DNA of 64,000 bases from Streptomyces griseoruber (GCF_001514205.1 NZ_KQ948764.1:1-64000), one strand, 5' to 3'. Shown: positions 1 to 9,178, numbered from the stretch's first letter. Numbers and translations are program-made. Notes: generated from the letters alone by a model not told the origin.

Positions 1-325
1 CACCCTCTCGGGCTTTCCTCCGGGCTTCCCTTCGGTGTTTCCGACTCTATCAGACCTTTTCAGTGTCCGATTCCCTGTCGGCGGGATTGTCTTCCGGCTT
101 CCGGCTTTCGCCTGTCGGCCTTTCGACATTCACTACGTTAGCCGATTCCCTCGGCAACTCATAATCGAGTTCCTGCGAGTTCGAATTCAGGCATGCGGGC
201 ATGCCGAAAACGATCCCGCTGAGGGATGTCGTAGGTAGTGGGTTGGCCGCTTCCGGCTGCTGGCGAATGCCGTACCCGGTTCAAGCGGCTCGGGCTACGT
301 TACGCCCCCGTCAAAGGCGAGTCAA
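1..325 (-). promoter_or_regulatory. rRNA operon promoter/leader region (16S gene lies outside the window)
   Basis: Read on the minus strand, the last 60 bases (60 to 1) contain CTGATAGAGTCGGAAACACC followed by GAAGGGAAGCCCGGAGG and AGCCCGAGAGGGTG. This is the signature I know from Streptomyces 16S rRNA operon leaders. Upstream there is a strong promoter: -35 TTGACT (325-320), 17-bp spacer, -10 TAACGT (302-297). A second TAACGT box lies at 140-135 and a further -10-like element TAGAGT at 49-44. This fits the multi-promoter arrangement of Streptomyces rrn operons. The 16S gene itself would begin beyond position 1, so identity rests on the leader only. The first -35 box overlaps the stop codon of the glycosylase gene upstream. 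Confidence 0.8.
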
Positions 326-972
326 CTTCGGCGGCGCCTGGGGACGTGCGCGCGGTAAGGGCTCACGGTCGGGTCGTCGGCCGCCCAGAAGCGCCAGGGG
401 TGGACGTCCCCGTCGCCGCCCTCGCCGGCGACCCCGGTGCGGGGACCGTTGCATACCTGGTCGGAGGGGATCGGCATGCCGGTCAGCAATCTGAGGGGGG
501 TGTCGTCCGGGGCGCACGCGTCCGTGCCGTCGAGGGTGCGGTCCACGTCCAGGGCCGTGGCCAGGCGGGCGGGGCCTTTGGCCAGTTCCTTGTCATTACG
601 GGCCGAGAGTCGACGTTTGCGGGCCAGCTCCGCGCCCTCGATCACCTCGCCGGCGCGGAGCAGCACCGCGCTCGCCCTGCCGTCGGGGCCGCAGACGAGG
701 TTCATGCAGTGCCACATGCCGTAGGTGAAGTAGACGTACACATGTCCGGGGGGACCGAACATCACCTCGTTGCGGGGCGTGCGGCCTCGGTAGGCGTGGG
801 AACCCGGGTCGTTCGGGCCGTCGTAGGCCTCGACCTCCGTGAGGCGGAGAGTGATCGGACCGTCGGGCGTCGTACGGACGAGGAGGCGGCCGAGGAGGTC
901 GGGGGCGACCTCCAGGACAGGGCGGTCGAAGAAGGCCCTGGAGAGAGGCGTACGGTCGGGGGTCGCGATCAT
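322..972 (-). CDS. DNA-3-methyladenine glycosylase (AAG/MPG family)
   Basis: 216 aa, normal length for bacterial AAG-type base-excision glycosylases, which remove 3-methyladenine and other alkylated or deaminated purines. The start [19 protein letters not shown] and the motif EVEAY with catalytic Glu about residue 48 are diagnostic. They are followed by [11 protein letters not shown] and the substrate-pocket stretch [15 protein letters not shown] near residues 77-91. The C-terminal part carries the GPRTGV and WRFW-type segments of the family. The gene runs toward the rRNA operon, and its stop codon overlaps the -35 box of the first rrn promoter. It probably has its own promoter in 973-1122. 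Confidence 0.92.
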   Translation of the reverse strand: MIATPDRTPLSRAFFDRPVLEVAPDLLGRLLVRTTPDGPITLRLTEVEAYDGPNDPGSHAYRGRTPRNEVMFGPPGHVYVYFTYGMWHCMNLVCGPDGRASAVLLRAGEVIEGAELARKRRLSARNDKELAKGPARLATALDVDRTLDGTDACAPDDTPLRLLTGMPIPSDQVCNGPRTGVAGEGGDGDVHPWRFWAADDPTVSPYRAHVPRRRRS

Positions 973-1122
973 GCCCTCCGAGCGTAGTGGAGAACGAAGG
1001 GTGCGCCGGGGTGGTCAGCGGGCACTCGGCTTGCCAGGGTGTGGGACGCGGAACCGGCCAGGTCCGGATCGCGTTTCTAGGGATCAAGGGATCCCGTCAG
1101 AAGTAGTCGTAGAGGGAGAGTC

Positions 1123-1905
1123 ATGGCGTTCAAGAAGCTGCTCGCGAGTCTGGGGGCCGGCGGGGCTTCGGTCGAGACGGTGCTGACGGAGGTCAACGTC
1201 GTCCCGGGCGGTGTGGTCCAGGGCGAGGTGCGGATCCAGGGCGGTTCCGTCAACCAGAACATCGAGGGACTGTCCGTCGGGCTGCAGGCCAAGGTCGAGG
1301 TCGAGAGCGGCGACCAGGAGTACAAGCAGGACATCGAGTTCACCAAGCTGCAGCTGGGCGGTGCCTTCGAGCTCCAGGCGGGTGCGGTGCACGCGGTGCC
1401 GTTCGGTCTGGAGATCCCCTGGGAGACCCCCGTCACGATGATCGACGGGCAGGCGCTGCGCGGGATGCACATCGGTGTCACGACGGAGCTGGCGATCGCC
1501 CGCGCGGTGGACTCCGGGGACCTGGACCCCATCAACGTGCACCCGCTGCCGGCGCAGAAGGCGATCCTGGACGCGTTCCTCCAGCTCGGCTTCCGGTTCA
1601 AGAACGCGGACATGGAGCGCGGGCACATCCGGGGTACGCGGCAGAAGCTGCCGTTCTACCAGGAGATCGAGTTCTTCCCGCCGTCGCAGTACCGGGGGCT
1701 GAACCAGGTCGAACTGAGCTTCGTCGCCGACGAGCACGCGATGGACGTCGTGCTGGAGATGGACAAGAAGCCGGGGCTGTTCAGCGAGGGGAGCGACACC
1801 TTCCGGTCCTTCCAGGTGGGTCTGCACGACTACCACGCGACCGACTGGGCGGCGTACCTCAACCAGTGGCTGTCCGAGGTCGGCAGCAAGCGCAACTGGT
1901 TCTAG
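1123..1905 (+). CDS. spo0M: SpoOM (Spo0M) family sporulation-control protein
   Basis: 260 aa arrestin-fold protein of the Spo0M family, cytoplasmic, linked in Bacillus to control of sporulation and in actinomycetes annotated without a proven role. The N-terminus [19 protein letters not shown] and the V-x-P-G-G-x-V-x-G-E-V-x-I stretch (about residues 27-39) are the family hallmark. The C-terminal half ends in [16 protein letters not shown]. The ATG start has an AGGGAG ribosome site 7-8 bases upstream. The next gene starts 47 bp downstream on the same strand, so the two may be co-transcribed up to the terminator at 2518. Confidence 0.9.
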   Translation: MAFKKLLASLGAGGASVETVLTEVNVVPGGVVQGEVRIQGGSVNQNIEGLSVGLQAKVEVESGDQEYKQDIEFTKLQLGGAFELQAGAVHAVPFGLEIPWETPVTMIDGQALRGMHIGVTTELAIARAVDSGDLDPINVHPLPAQKAILDAFLQLGFRFKNADMERGHIRGTRQKLPFYQEIEFFPPSQYRGLNQVELSFVADEHAMDVVLEMDKKPGLFSEGSDTFRSFQVGLHDYHATDWAAYLNQWLSEVGSKRNWF

Positions 1906-1952
1906 GCTCGGCATCACCGAGTTCCATCAGCATTCGTTCAGGAGGTACCGAG

Positions 1953-2492
1953 GTGACCGAGCTCAAGCGCCGGCCGCTCCCCCATGACTTCCACCCGCCC
2001 GTGCCGTCGTTCACGGTGACGAGCGAGGACGTCGAGGAGGGTGCGACGCTCAAGGCCGCGCAGGTCCACGCGCAGGGGAACACCTCGCCGCAGCTGCGCT
2101 GGGAGGGTTTCCCGGCCGAGACCAAGAGCTTCGCCGTGACCTGCTACGACCCGGACGCCCCGACGGGCAGCGGGTTCTGGCACTGGGTCCTGTTCGACAT
2201 CCCGGCCTCGGTGACCGAGCTGCCGGCGGGGGCGGGCAGCGGCACGTTCGAGGGGCTGCCGGAGGGTGCCGTACAGGCGCGCAACGACTACGGCGGCAAG
2301 GACTTCGGCGGTGCCGCGCCGCCGCCCGGGGACGGCCCGCACCGGTACGTCTTCACGGTGTACGCGGTGGACCAGGAGAAGCTCGGTCCGGATGCCGACG
2401 CCTCGCCTGCCGTCGTCGGGTTCAACCTGCGGTTCCACGCGATCGCGCGCGCTCAGCTGATCGGTGAGTACGAGAACCCCGCGCAGGGATAG
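1953..2492 (+). CDS. YbhB/YbcL family Raf kinase inhibitor-like (PEBP) protein
   Basis: 179 aa from a GTG with GGAGG eight bases upstream. PEBP-fold signatures are clear: [11 protein letters not shown] near residues 47-57, the ligand-pocket [19 protein letters not shown] around residues 67-85, and [20 protein letters not shown] near 110-129 with the family H-R-Y-x-F-x-V-Y after it. Bacterial members are cytoplasmic or periplasmic proteins of unsettled function. No signal peptide is seen here. The gene is followed 25 bp later by a strong terminator, which closes the Spo0M-PEBP unit. Confidence 0.9.
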   Translation: MTELKRRPLPHDFHPPVPSFTVTSEDVEEGATLKAAQVHAQGNTSPQLRWEGFPAETKSFAVTCYDPDAPTGSGFWHWVLFDIPASVTELPAGAGSGTFEGLPEGAVQARNDYGGKDFGGAAPPPGDGPHRYVFTVYAVDQEKLGPDADASPAVVGFNLRFHAIARAQLIGEYENPAQG

Positions 2493-2517
2493 TCAGCTCA
2501 TCGTTCATTGAACGTTT

Positions 2518-2563
2518 GCCCGCCTCTGGTCTTGGAAGTGATCAGAGGCGGGCATTTTTTATT
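2518..2563 (+). terminator. Rho-independent terminator after the PEBP gene
   Basis: A perfect 11-bp stem (GCCCGCCTCTG / CAGAGGCGGGC, arms 2518-2528 and 2543-2553, 14-nt loop) is followed directly by ATTTTTTATT. This is one of the few canonical U-tract terminators in this GC-rich window. Confidence 0.9.
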
Positions 2564-2645
2564 GCGTTGTCCATCTCGGCGTGCCCGTCCAGAGTTGATC
2601 CGAGCTCGCCGCAGGGCGGGCAGATGCAATGGGGAGGTGGGCTGG

Positions 2646-3152
2646 ATGCGTGACACGCTGGTCCTGAACGCGAGCTTCGAGCCGCTGTCTACGGTGACGT
2701 TGAACCGAGCTGTCGTCCTGGTGCTCCAGGACAAGGCCGTCGTCGAGCAGGCCCACCCCGAACTGCGTATGAGGGGCGCCGATGTGGACATACCGGCGCC
2801 TCGGGTGATCCGACTGTGCAGGTACGTACGGGTGCCGTTCCGAAGACAAGCGCCTTGGTCGCGGAGGGGGGTGCTGGTCAGGGACCGGCACCGGTGCGCG
2901 TACTGCGGTCGCCGGGCGACCACGGTGGACCATGTGGTGCCCCGGGCGCAGGGTGGTCAGGACACCTGGCTGAACACGGTGGCGTCCTGCTCGGAGGACA
3001 ACCACCGTAAGGCGGACCGGACTCCGGAGCAGGCGGGGATGCCGTTGCTGCGGGTGCCGTTCGAGCCGAGTCCTCAGGACGCGATGCTGCTCGCGCTCGG
3101 GCAGGACGACTTGGCTGCGCTGCCGGAGTGGCTGTCGCTGGACGCGGCCTAG
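2646..3152 (+). CDS. HNH endonuclease domain protein
   Basis: 168 aa from an ATG with GGGAGG upstream. The N-terminal half (LVLNASFEPLSTVTLNRAV) is typical of the actinobacterial HNH family. The nuclease core has a zinc pair C84-x2-C87 (RCAYC), DHVVPR at about 95-100, N110 and N119-x2-K122. The second zinc site has only one cysteine (C115, CSEDN) instead of the usual CxxC. The same variant is, as far as I recall, common in Streptomyces homologues. Role unknown; the family includes restriction-like and repair nucleases. It stands alone after a terminator. Confidence 0.88.
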   Translation: MRDTLVLNASFEPLSTVTLNRAVVLVLQDKAVVEQAHPELRMRGADVDIPAPRVIRLCRYVRVPFRRQAPWSRRGVLVRDRHRCAYCGRRATTVDHVVPRAQGGQDTWLNTVASCSEDNHRKADRTPEQAGMPLLRVPFEPSPQDAMLLALGQDDLAALPEWLSLDAA

Positions 3153-3186
3153 CTGTTCGCCGTAAGGGGTGCTGTCCCTCGTCGGC

Positions 3187-3228
3187 CGCGGGTTCGTCGT
3201 GGCTTGTCGCGCAGTTCCCCGCGCCCCT
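3187..3228. repeat. Streptomyces intergenic repeat, copy A
   Basis: Contains TCGCGCAGTTCCCCGCGCCC preceded by GCGGGTTCGTCGTGGC. Related copies lie at 27978-28017 and 50345-50384, all just downstream of gene 3' ends. This motif is a frequent interspersed element in Streptomyces genomes. Confidence 0.7.
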
Positions 3229-3268
3229 TGAGCAGGTGGGGTGCGGGGAACTCTGCTGTCAAGAGCCG

Positions 3269-4216
3269 TCAGTCGATCGACGGCTTCTCGCGGCGTTCCG
3301 GGATCTTCTTGTCCGAGCCGCCGTTGCCGGAACCGCCGCCCATGGCGCCGAAGTTGCCCATCGCGCCGGAGAGGCCCTTGAGGGCGTCGCCGATCTCGCT
3401 GGGGACGATCCAGAGCTTGTTGGCGTCGCCCTCGGCGATCTTCGGGAGCATCTGGAGGTACTGGTAGCTGAGGAGCTTCTGGTCCGGGTCGCCGGCGTGG
3501 ATGGCCTCGAAGACCGTACGGACGGCCTGGGCCTCGCCCTCGGCGCGCAGGGCGGCGGCCTTGGCCTCACCCTCGGCGCGCAGGATCTGGGACTGCTTCT
3601 CGCCCTCCGCGGTGAGGATCGCGGCCTGGCGGGTACCTTCGGCGGTGAGGATCGCGGCGCGCTTGTCACGGTCGGCGCGCATCTGCTTCTCCATCGAGTC
3701 CTGGATGGAGGTCGGCGGCTCGATGGCCTTCAGCTCCACCCGGTTGACGCGGATGCCCCACTTGCCGGTGGCCTCGTCGAGGACGCCGCGCAGGGCCGCG
3801 TTGATCTCCTCGCGGGAGGTCAGGGTGCGCTCCAGGTCCATGCCGCCGATGATGTTGCGGAGCGTGGTGACGGTGAGCTGCTCGATCGCCTGGATGTAGC
3901 TGGCGACCTCGTAGGTCGCGGCGCGGGCGTCGGTGACCTGGTAGTAGATGACCGTGTCGATGTTGACGACCAGGTTGTCCTGGGTGATCACCGGCTGCGG
4001 CGGGAACGGCACGACCTGTTCACGCAGGTCGATGCGGTTGCGGATGGTGTCGATGAACGGGACCACGATGTTGAGGCCCGCGTTCAGGGTGCGTGTGTAA
4101 CGGCCGAAGCGCTCGACGATGGCGGCGCTCGCCTGTGGGATGACCTGGATGGTCTTGATCAAGGCGATGAAGACCAACACCACCAGAATGATCAAGACGA
4201 TGATGACCGGTTCCAT
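3269..4216 (-). CDS. SPFH/band-7 (stomatin-like) membrane protein
   Basis: 315 aa from the ATG at 4216; a GTG 36 bases upstream is possible but less likely. One N-terminal membrane helix (PVIIVLIILVVLVFIALI) is followed by the band-7 domain (QVIPQASAAIVERFGRYTRTL to about residue 200). A C-terminal coiled coil has repeated AAILTAEG and QSQILRAEGEAKAAALRAEG units, as in stomatin/HflK-type proteins that form membrane microdomain scaffolds. It lies 150 bp downstream of an NfeD-family gene on the same strand, the standard partner of this family. The protein should be membrane-anchored with the SPFH domain on one face. Confidence 0.93.
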   Translation of the reverse strand: MEPVIIVLIILVVLVFIALIKTIQVIPQASAAIVERFGRYTRTLNAGLNIVVPFIDTIRNRIDLREQVVPFPPQPVITQDNLVVNIDTVIYYQVTDARAATYEVASYIQAIEQLTVTTLRNIIGGMDLERTLTSREEINAALRGVLDEATGKWGIRVNRVELKAIEPPTSIQDSMEKQMRADRDKRAAILTAEGTRQAAILTAEGEKQSQILRAEGEAKAAALRAEGEAQAVRTVFEAIHAGDPDQKLLSYQYLQMLPKIAEGDANKLWIVPSEIGDALKGLSGAMGNFGAMGGGSGNGGSDKKIPERREKPSID

Positions 4217-4366
4217 CGTGCGTCCCCGTCCCCTTCTCCGCTTCTCCGCCACGAGCGCTTTCGGAAGATCCTACGTTTGTGAAGATCTTGCTGGTCGAGT
4301 CTGACAGACCGTCGCGTACCTCGGGAGGCCTTCGCCTCACTTGCGTAGTGCGGGAGTTGTGCAAGG

Positions 4367-4801
4367 TCAGATGACGATCGCCGTGGCCCCCTCGATGTCC
4401 ACGACGTCGACTTCCTCACCGACTTCGTACGCGCGGTCCGTGTCGAGGGAGCGAGCCGACCAGATCTCTCCGGCGAGTTTGATCCGACCGTTCCCGGAAC
4501 CGTCGACGCGCTCCAGCACGACGGCCTGTTTGCCCTTCAACGCGTCCACTCCGGTGGCGAGTTGGGGGCGCTGTGCGCTGTGCCGGGCCGCGATGGGGCG
4601 CACCACGGCGATGAGGGCGACCGAGACGACGATGAACACGAGGACCTGGGCGACCGCGCCGAGGCCGAGGCCGGCGCCGATCGCGGCGGCGACCGCGCCC
4701 ACGGCGAGCATGCCGAACTCCGGCATCGCGGTGACCACGAGCGGGATTCCGAGCGCTGCCGCGCCGACGAGCCACCAGACCCACGCGTCGATGTCGTTCA
4801 C
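4367..4801 (-). CDS. NfeD-family membrane protein
   Basis: 144 aa. Two to three hydrophobic segments (WWLVGAAALGIPLVV, an alanine/glycine-rich stretch, VLVFIVVSVALIAVV) are followed by a soluble OB-fold domain of about 60 residues (LATGVDALKGKQAVVLERVD ... EVGEEVDVVDIEGATAIVI). This is the short NfeD1b architecture, found almost always next to an SPFH protein, as here. The start is a GTG with a weak ribosome site, 88 bp after the ABC ATPase gene. Confidence 0.9.
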   Translation of the reverse strand: MNDIDAWVWWLVGAAALGIPLVVTAMPEFGMLAVGAVAAAIGAGLGLGAVAQVLVFIVVSVALIAVVRPIAARHSAQRPQLATGVDALKGKQAVVLERVDGSGNGRIKLAGEIWSARSLDTDRAYEVGEEVDVVDIEGATAIVI

Positions 4802-4889
4802 AGGGTCATGGTAGGACCGTATGTCCCGTTGCGGACAGGGCGCACGGGGTCAGGAACGGGGCAGGGCCGCCGTGGGCCCCGGGGCGGGG

Positions 4890-5687
4890 TCAGGACAGCG
4901 GCAGGCCCTGGGCGGTCCAGCGGTCGCCGACCTGTTCCACGACGAGCGGGAGTCCGAAGCAGAGCGAGAGGTTGCGGGAGGTGAGTTCGAGCTCGACGGG
5001 GCCCGCGGCGAGGACCTTGCCCTGGCGGATCATGAGGACGTGGGTGAAGCCGGGGGCGATCTCCTCGACATGGTGGGTGACCATGATCATCGAGGGGGCG
5101 ATGGGGTCGCGGGCGAGGCGGCCGAGACGGCGTACGAGGTCCTCGCGGCCGCCGAGGTCGAGGCCGGCGGCGGGCTCGTCCAGGAGGAGCAGTTCGGGGT
5201 CGGTCATCAGGGCGCGGGCGATGAGGGTGCGCTTGCGCTCGCCCTCGGAGAGGGAGCCGAACGTGCGGTCGAGGTACTCGCTCATGCCGAGGCGGTCGAG
5301 GAAGGCGCGGGCGCGCTGCTCGTCGATGGCCTCGTACTCCTCCTGCCAGGCGGCCGTCATGCCGTAGGCGGCGGTGAGGACGGTCTGCAGGACGGTCTGG
5401 CGCTTGGGGAGCTTCTCGGCGAGGGCGATGCCGGCCATGCCGATGCGGGGGCGCAGTTCGAAGACGTCGGTGCCGGGGGCGCCGAGGGTCTCGTCGAGTA
5501 CGGAGACGGTGCCCGAGCTGGGGAAGAGGTAGGTGGAGGCGATGTTGAGGAGGGTGGTCTTGCCCGCTCCGTTGGGACCGAGGATGACCCAGCGCTCGCC
5601 TTCCTTCACGGACCACGAGACCTGGTCGACCAGAGCCCTGCCCTCGCGGACCACCGATACGTCCTGAAGCTCCAGAACATCGCTCAT
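4890..5687 (-). CDS. ABC transporter ATP-binding protein (stand-alone ATPase)
   Basis: 265 aa. Walker A GPNGAGKTT at residues 37-45, a Q-loop region after FELRPRIGMAG, signature LSEGE (LSGGQ variant), Walker B LLLLDEPAAGLD and the switch histidine in VTHHVEEI. No membrane or substrate-binding partner is adjacent, as usual for this ModF/YlmA-like group. It heads a minus-strand run with NfeD and SPFH genes, so a link to membrane maintenance is possible but not shown. GGGGAG precedes the ATG. Confidence 0.9.
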   Translation of the reverse strand: MSDVLELQDVSVVREGRALVDQVSWSVKEGERWVILGPNGAGKTTLLNIASTYLFPSSGTVSVLDETLGAPGTDVFELRPRIGMAGIALAEKLPKRQTVLQTVLTAAYGMTAAWQEEYEAIDEQRARAFLDRLGMSEYLDRTFGSLSEGERKRTLIARALMTDPELLLLDEPAAGLDLGGREDLVRRLGRLARDPIAPSMIMVTHHVEEIAPGFTHVLMIRQGKVLAAGPVELELTSRNLSLCFGLPLVVEQVGDRWTAQGLPLS

Positions 5688-5840
5688 GAGCGCGTTGTCT
5701 CCCCTTGCAGTGTGGCCGGTCTCGGTTGTCGCGGGTGCCTGTGGCTGGACCGCCGCGCGCGGGTGGGCGCGGCCCCTCGGGAAAATCTACGCCACCGGCC
5801 GGGTGGGCCGTTCCATCGGTCCGGTCCTTAGGGTGGGGGG

Positions 5841-6623
5841 ATGATCTCGGAACCGCGCTCTGGTCGCCTTGCCGCTTGGGGAAATGCCCTTTTGGCCGGA
5901 CTTGTCTCGCCGGACGACGCCGTGCTCGCCGTCGTCGGGGAGGACGCCGTGCACCGGGTGTTCGGGCTGCCCGGTGAGTCGGCGCCCGTCGGGCTGACGC
6001 TGGCGCTGGGCCGGCTGCGGGCGCTGGGGGTACGGGGGCTGCGGGTGGCGCTGCCCGCGCCGGGGCATCCGCTGGGCCTGAGCGGGCCGCCGGAGTTCAA
6101 CGCGCGGGCGCTGGAGGCCCAGGAGGCCGTGGTCTGTCACGGGGTCGCGCTGGGGCTGGTGCCGGAGGTGGACGAGGCCGGGCCCGCGGGCGACGTCCAT
6201 GTCGAGGTGGTGTGGCACTGTCTGCCGGTGCGGGAGGCTCCACCGGCCGATGTGCCGTCGCTGGGTGAGGCCGAGCGGGAGCTGGCGGAGGCGTTGCGGG
6301 AGGCCACGGCGGTGCTGTCGAGGCTGGATGTGGCGGGGTCGGGGCCGGTGGCGGAGGCGGCGATCGACGCGTACCGGGCGCGGGCCGAGCGGGGGCGGGA
6401 GGTGCTGGCGCCGGGGTATCCGCCGCGGGCGGTGCGGGTGCTGGAGCTGGCGCGGCGGGTGGGGTTGCTGGTGTCGCTGGCGGTGGATCGGGGGCATGGA
6501 GGCGCGGTGAGTTCCTCCGAGATGGCGGCGCGGGCGGAGGCGTTGCGGCCGGTGGAGCGGACGGCTCGGCGGGCGCAGGTCGCGGCTTACAACGCGTATG
6601 TGGAGGAGCAGGAGCGGGGGTGA
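5841..6623 (+). CDS. Conserved actinobacterial protein of unknown function
   Basis: 260 aa with no domain that I recognise. The N-terminal half is rich in hydrophobic and glycine residues (VLAVVGEDAVHRVFGLPG, LALGRLRALGVRGLRVALP) and looks like a compact alpha/beta domain. The C-terminal 120 residues are strongly helical and Ala/Glu/Arg-rich. No signal peptide or membrane helix is seen. It is divergent from the ABC ATPase (153 bp between starts) and ends at a bidirectional terminator. Reading-frame bias and conserved placement support a real gene. Confidence 0.75.
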   Translation: MISEPRSGRLAAWGNALLAGLVSPDDAVLAVVGEDAVHRVFGLPGESAPVGLTLALGRLRALGVRGLRVALPAPGHPLGLSGPPEFNARALEAQEAVVCHGVALGLVPEVDEAGPAGDVHVEVVWHCLPVREAPPADVPSLGEAERELAEALREATAVLSRLDVAGSGPVAEAAIDAYRARAERGREVLAPGYPPRAVRVLELARRVGLLVSLAVDRGHGGAVSSSEMAARAEALRPVERTARRAQVAAYNAYVEEQERG

Positions 6624-6708
6624 CCGTCGGGGGTGGCTGAACGGACTCGTCCTCAAGCGCCGGACGGGCTGGGTCGTGCCGGTCTGTGCTGCCCGGGGCC
6701 CGCACGGG

Positions 6709-6744
6709 CAGGGCCCCTCACGCCCTGTGCCGTGAGGGGCCCTG
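6709..6744. terminator. Bidirectional hairpin terminator
   Basis: A perfect 14-bp stem (CAGGGCCCCTCACG / CGTGAGGGGCCCTG) with an 8-nt loop lies between the converging 260-aa gene and chpE. There is no U tract, as is common in Streptomyces. Confidence 0.75.
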
Positions 6745-6759
6745 TGTCGTCGGCGCGGG

Positions 6760-6999
6760 TCAGTTGGTGATGCCCGTGTTGCCGAAGGCCGGGTTCAGGG
6801 CGGCGAGGCCGTTGAGGGTGTTGCCGACGATGTTGACCGGGATGTGGACCGGGATCTGGACGGTGTTGCCCGAGGCGACGCCCGGCGACTTCACGGCCGC
6901 GCCCTCGGCGCCGGAGTCGGCGGCAGCGACGCCGGCCGAGGCACCGGCGGCCACACCGGCGACGGTGAGGGCCACAGCAGCCTTCTTGGCGATGTTCAT
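6760..6999 (-). CDS. chpE: Short chaplin ChpE
   Basis: 79 aa secreted surface-active protein. A signal peptide (MNIAKKAAVALTVAGVAAGASAGVAAA) is followed by a single chaplin domain with SPGVASGNTVQIPVHIPVN and VGNTLNGLAALNPAFGN. Short chaplins assemble into amyloid fibrils that coat aerial hyphae and lower surface tension at the medium-air interface. No cysteine is present, the feature that sets ChpE apart from other chaplins, which carry a Cys pair. AGGAGGA sits 8 bases before the ATG. It is a monocistronic gene in the same neighbourhood as S. coelicolor chpE. Confidence 0.95.
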   Translation of the reverse strand: MNIAKKAAVALTVAGVAAGASAGVAAADSGAEGAAVKSPGVASGNTVQIPVHIPVNIVGNTLNGLAALNPAFGNTGITN

Positions 7000-7159
7000 G
7001 GGTTGCGATCCTCCTGCGTGTGCGTGTCCGACCCGGCCACGGGTCGTGCGCTGATCAACGGGGAGTGATCGGGAACGGTGCGGGAGACCGTGGGGGAACG
7101 GCCCGTTCGGATCATTCGCTCGACAGGGCTATGGAGTGACAAGCGGACCGGGCTGTCTC

Positions 7160-7801
7160 TCAGCGGGCCACTCCGTGCCGTACGGCCCACAGCGCGGCCT
7201 GGGTGCGGTCGGCGAGGTCGAGTTTCATCAGGATGTTCGAGACGTGGGTCTTGACGGTCTTCTCGGAGAGGACCAGGGCGCGGGCGATCTCACGGTTGGA
7301 GCGGCCGTCCGCTATCAGGCCGAGTACCTCGCGCTCCCGTTCCGTGAGGGAACCGCCTCTGCCCTGGCCCGAGTTGGTCTCCTCCTGGGAGAGCAGGGCG
7401 CCGGCGACCTCGGGCTGGAGCAGGATGTGGCCGGCGTGGACCGAGCGGATGGCGCCGGCGAGGGCGTCGGGGTCCACGTCCTTGTAGACGTATCCGGCGG
7501 CGCCGGCGCGCAGGGCCGGGACCACCGTGCGTTGTTCGGTGAAGCTGGTGACGATCAGCACGCGCGCGGGGTTGTCGAGTTCACGCAGGCGGCGCAGGGC
7601 CTCGACGCCGTCCATGCCGGGCATCTTGACGTCCATGAGGACGACGTCGGGCCGGAGTTCCTCGGCGCGCTGGACTCCTTCGGCGCCGTCGGCGGCCTCG
7701 CCGACGACCTCGATGTCGTCCTGGACCTCGAGGAAGGTGCGCAGACCGCGGCGGACGACCTGGTGGTCGTCGACGAGCAGCACCTTGATTGCGTCAGCCA
7801 C
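7160..7801 (-). CDS. NarL/FixJ-family two-component response regulator
   Basis: 213 aa. The receiver domain (residues 5-120) has acidic pair D11-D12, phospho-acceptor D57 (VVLMDVKMPGMDG), T85 and K107. The C-terminal LuxR-type HTH (about 148-210) has LTEREREVLGLIADGRSNREI and VKTHVSNILMKL. It is translated from a GTG inside the 3' end of the kinase gene, with an 8-bp overlap, so the pair is translationally coupled. It probably activates or represses its own operon or nearby genes; targets are unknown. chpE lies just downstream on the same strand but 160 bp away. Confidence 0.95.
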   Translation of the reverse strand: MADAIKVLLVDDHQVVRRGLRTFLEVQDDIEVVGEAADGAEGVQRAEELRPDVVLMDVKMPGMDGVEALRRLRELDNPARVLIVTSFTEQRTVVPALRAGAAGYVYKDVDPDALAGAIRSVHAGHILLQPEVAGALLSQEETNSGQGRGGSLTEREREVLGLIADGRSNREIARALVLSEKTVKTHVSNILMKLDLADRTQAALWAVRHGVAR

Positions 7802-8939
7802 CGGGGGCCTCCATCTCGATCGTGGTGCCCTTGCCGGGCGCCGATTGCACCGTCAGGCCGCCGCCGATCCCGCCGGCCCGGTCCCGCATCGAGACCAGGC
7901 CGAGGTGACGGCCGGCTCTGCGGACCGCCGTGGGGTCGAAGCCCGTGCCGTCGTCCGTGACGCGCAGGACCGTGTCGGGGCCGCGTTTGCGGAGGGTCAC
8001 GTCGACGTGCTGGGCGCCGGAGTGGCGCAGGGCGTTGTGCAGGGCTTCCTGGGCGACCCGCAGCAGGGCCTCCTCCTGGGCCGCGGGCAGGGCGCGCACG
8101 CCGTGGCTGGTGAAGGTGACGCGCGCGGTGTGGGCGCGGTCGAGGACCTGGATCTGGGTGCGCAGGGTGGCGACGAGGCCGTCCTCGTCGAGGGCGGCGG
8201 GGCGCAGTTCGACGACGGCGGCGCGCAGTTCGTCGGCGGCTTCGGCGGCCAGGGTGGCGACCTGCTGGAGCTCGCCCTTGGCGCGGGAGGGGTCGCGGTC
8301 GACGAGGGCGGCGGCGGCCTGGGCGGTCAGGCGCAGGGAGAACAGTTTCTGGGCGACGGCGTCGTGCAGTTCGTGGGCCAGCCGGGAGCGTTCCTCCGCG
8401 ATGGTGAGTTCGCGGCTGCGTTCGTACAGGCGGGCGTTGGTGAGGGCGATGGCCGCGTGCTGGGCGAGGATGGCGAGGAGCTCCTCGTCCTCCTCGGTGA
8501 AGCCGCAGCGGCCCTCGGGCTTGGGGCAGTTCTTGTTCGCGAGGAAGAGGGCGCCGATGACCTCGTCGCCGTCGCGGATGGGCAGGCCCAGGAAGTCGGA
8601 CATGTCGGGGTGGGCGGAGGGCCAGCCCTCGAAGCGGGGGTCCTTGCGTACGTCGGCGAGGCGCTCGGGGCGGGCCTCCCGGAGCATCGAGGCGAGGATG
8701 CCGTGCTGGCGGGGCAGGGGGCCGATGGCCTTCCACTGCTCGTCGGTGACGCCGTCGACGACGAACTGGGCGAAGCCTCCGTGGTCGTCGGGGACGCCCA
8801 GTGCGGCGTACTGGGCGTCGAGCAGCTCGCGGGCGGAGGCGACGATCGTCTTGAGGACGTCGCGCACCTCGAGATGCCTGCTCATGGCCAGCAGCGCGGA
8901 ACTCACCGCGGCGAGGCCGGACCGGGGACCTTGACTCAT
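7794..8939 (-). CDS. GAF-domain sensor histidine kinase (NarL-type partner)
   Basis: 381 aa, no transmembrane segment, hence a cytoplasmic sensor. A GAF domain (about residues 20-170, LDAQYAALGV ... GLPIRDGDEVIGALFLANK) with cysteines at CPKPEGRC might bind a cofactor or small ligand. The HisKA_3 dimerisation helix contains ERSRLAHELHDAVAQKLF with phospho-acceptor His192. The HATPase domain spans roughly residues 285-380 with DDGTGFDP and GHLGLVSMRDRAGG. The family resembles the DevS/NreB group. It is followed by, and coupled to, the response regulator. Confidence 0.94.
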   Translation of the reverse strand: MSQGPRSGLAAVSSALLAMSRHLEVRDVLKTIVASARELLDAQYAALGVPDDHGGFAQFVVDGVTDEQWKAIGPLPRQHGILASMLREARPERLADVRKDPRFEGWPSAHPDMSDFLGLPIRDGDEVIGALFLANKNCPKPEGRCGFTEEDEELLAILAQHAAIALTNARLYERSRELTIAEERSRLAHELHDAVAQKLFSLRLTAQAAAALVDRDPSRAKGELQQVATLAAEAADELRAAVVELRPAALDEDGLVATLRTQIQVLDRAHTARVTFTSHGVRALPAAQEEALLRVAQEALHNALRHSGAQHVDVTLRKRGPDTVLRVTDDGTGFDPTAVRRAGRHLGLVSMRDRAGGIGGGLTVQSAPGKGTTIEMEAPGG

Positions 8940-9178
8940 GTCTTCACGGTACCGGCGGGGTGTGACAGCCCGGATCCGACCTGTGACGGCCGGGGGTAGG
9001 GCGGGGGTCCTAGGCCGCAGGTCCCCGGTCCCTCGGCGTAGGGCGCCCGGACGGGGTGCGCGGGCGTACGTCGAAGGGCCCGGCGGACCCGGTCCCGCGC
9101 CGGAGGCGGGGGCGTGGGTCCGGTTCCTAGGTTGGGGTCACCGCCGAGCGGAGGCGGGCTGACGAGGGGACGGTTGTC

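Noticed and set aside
1..494. Small plus-strand frames at the window start
   Set aside because: They lie across the rRNA leader and antisense to the glycosylase. Their sequences have no coding character.
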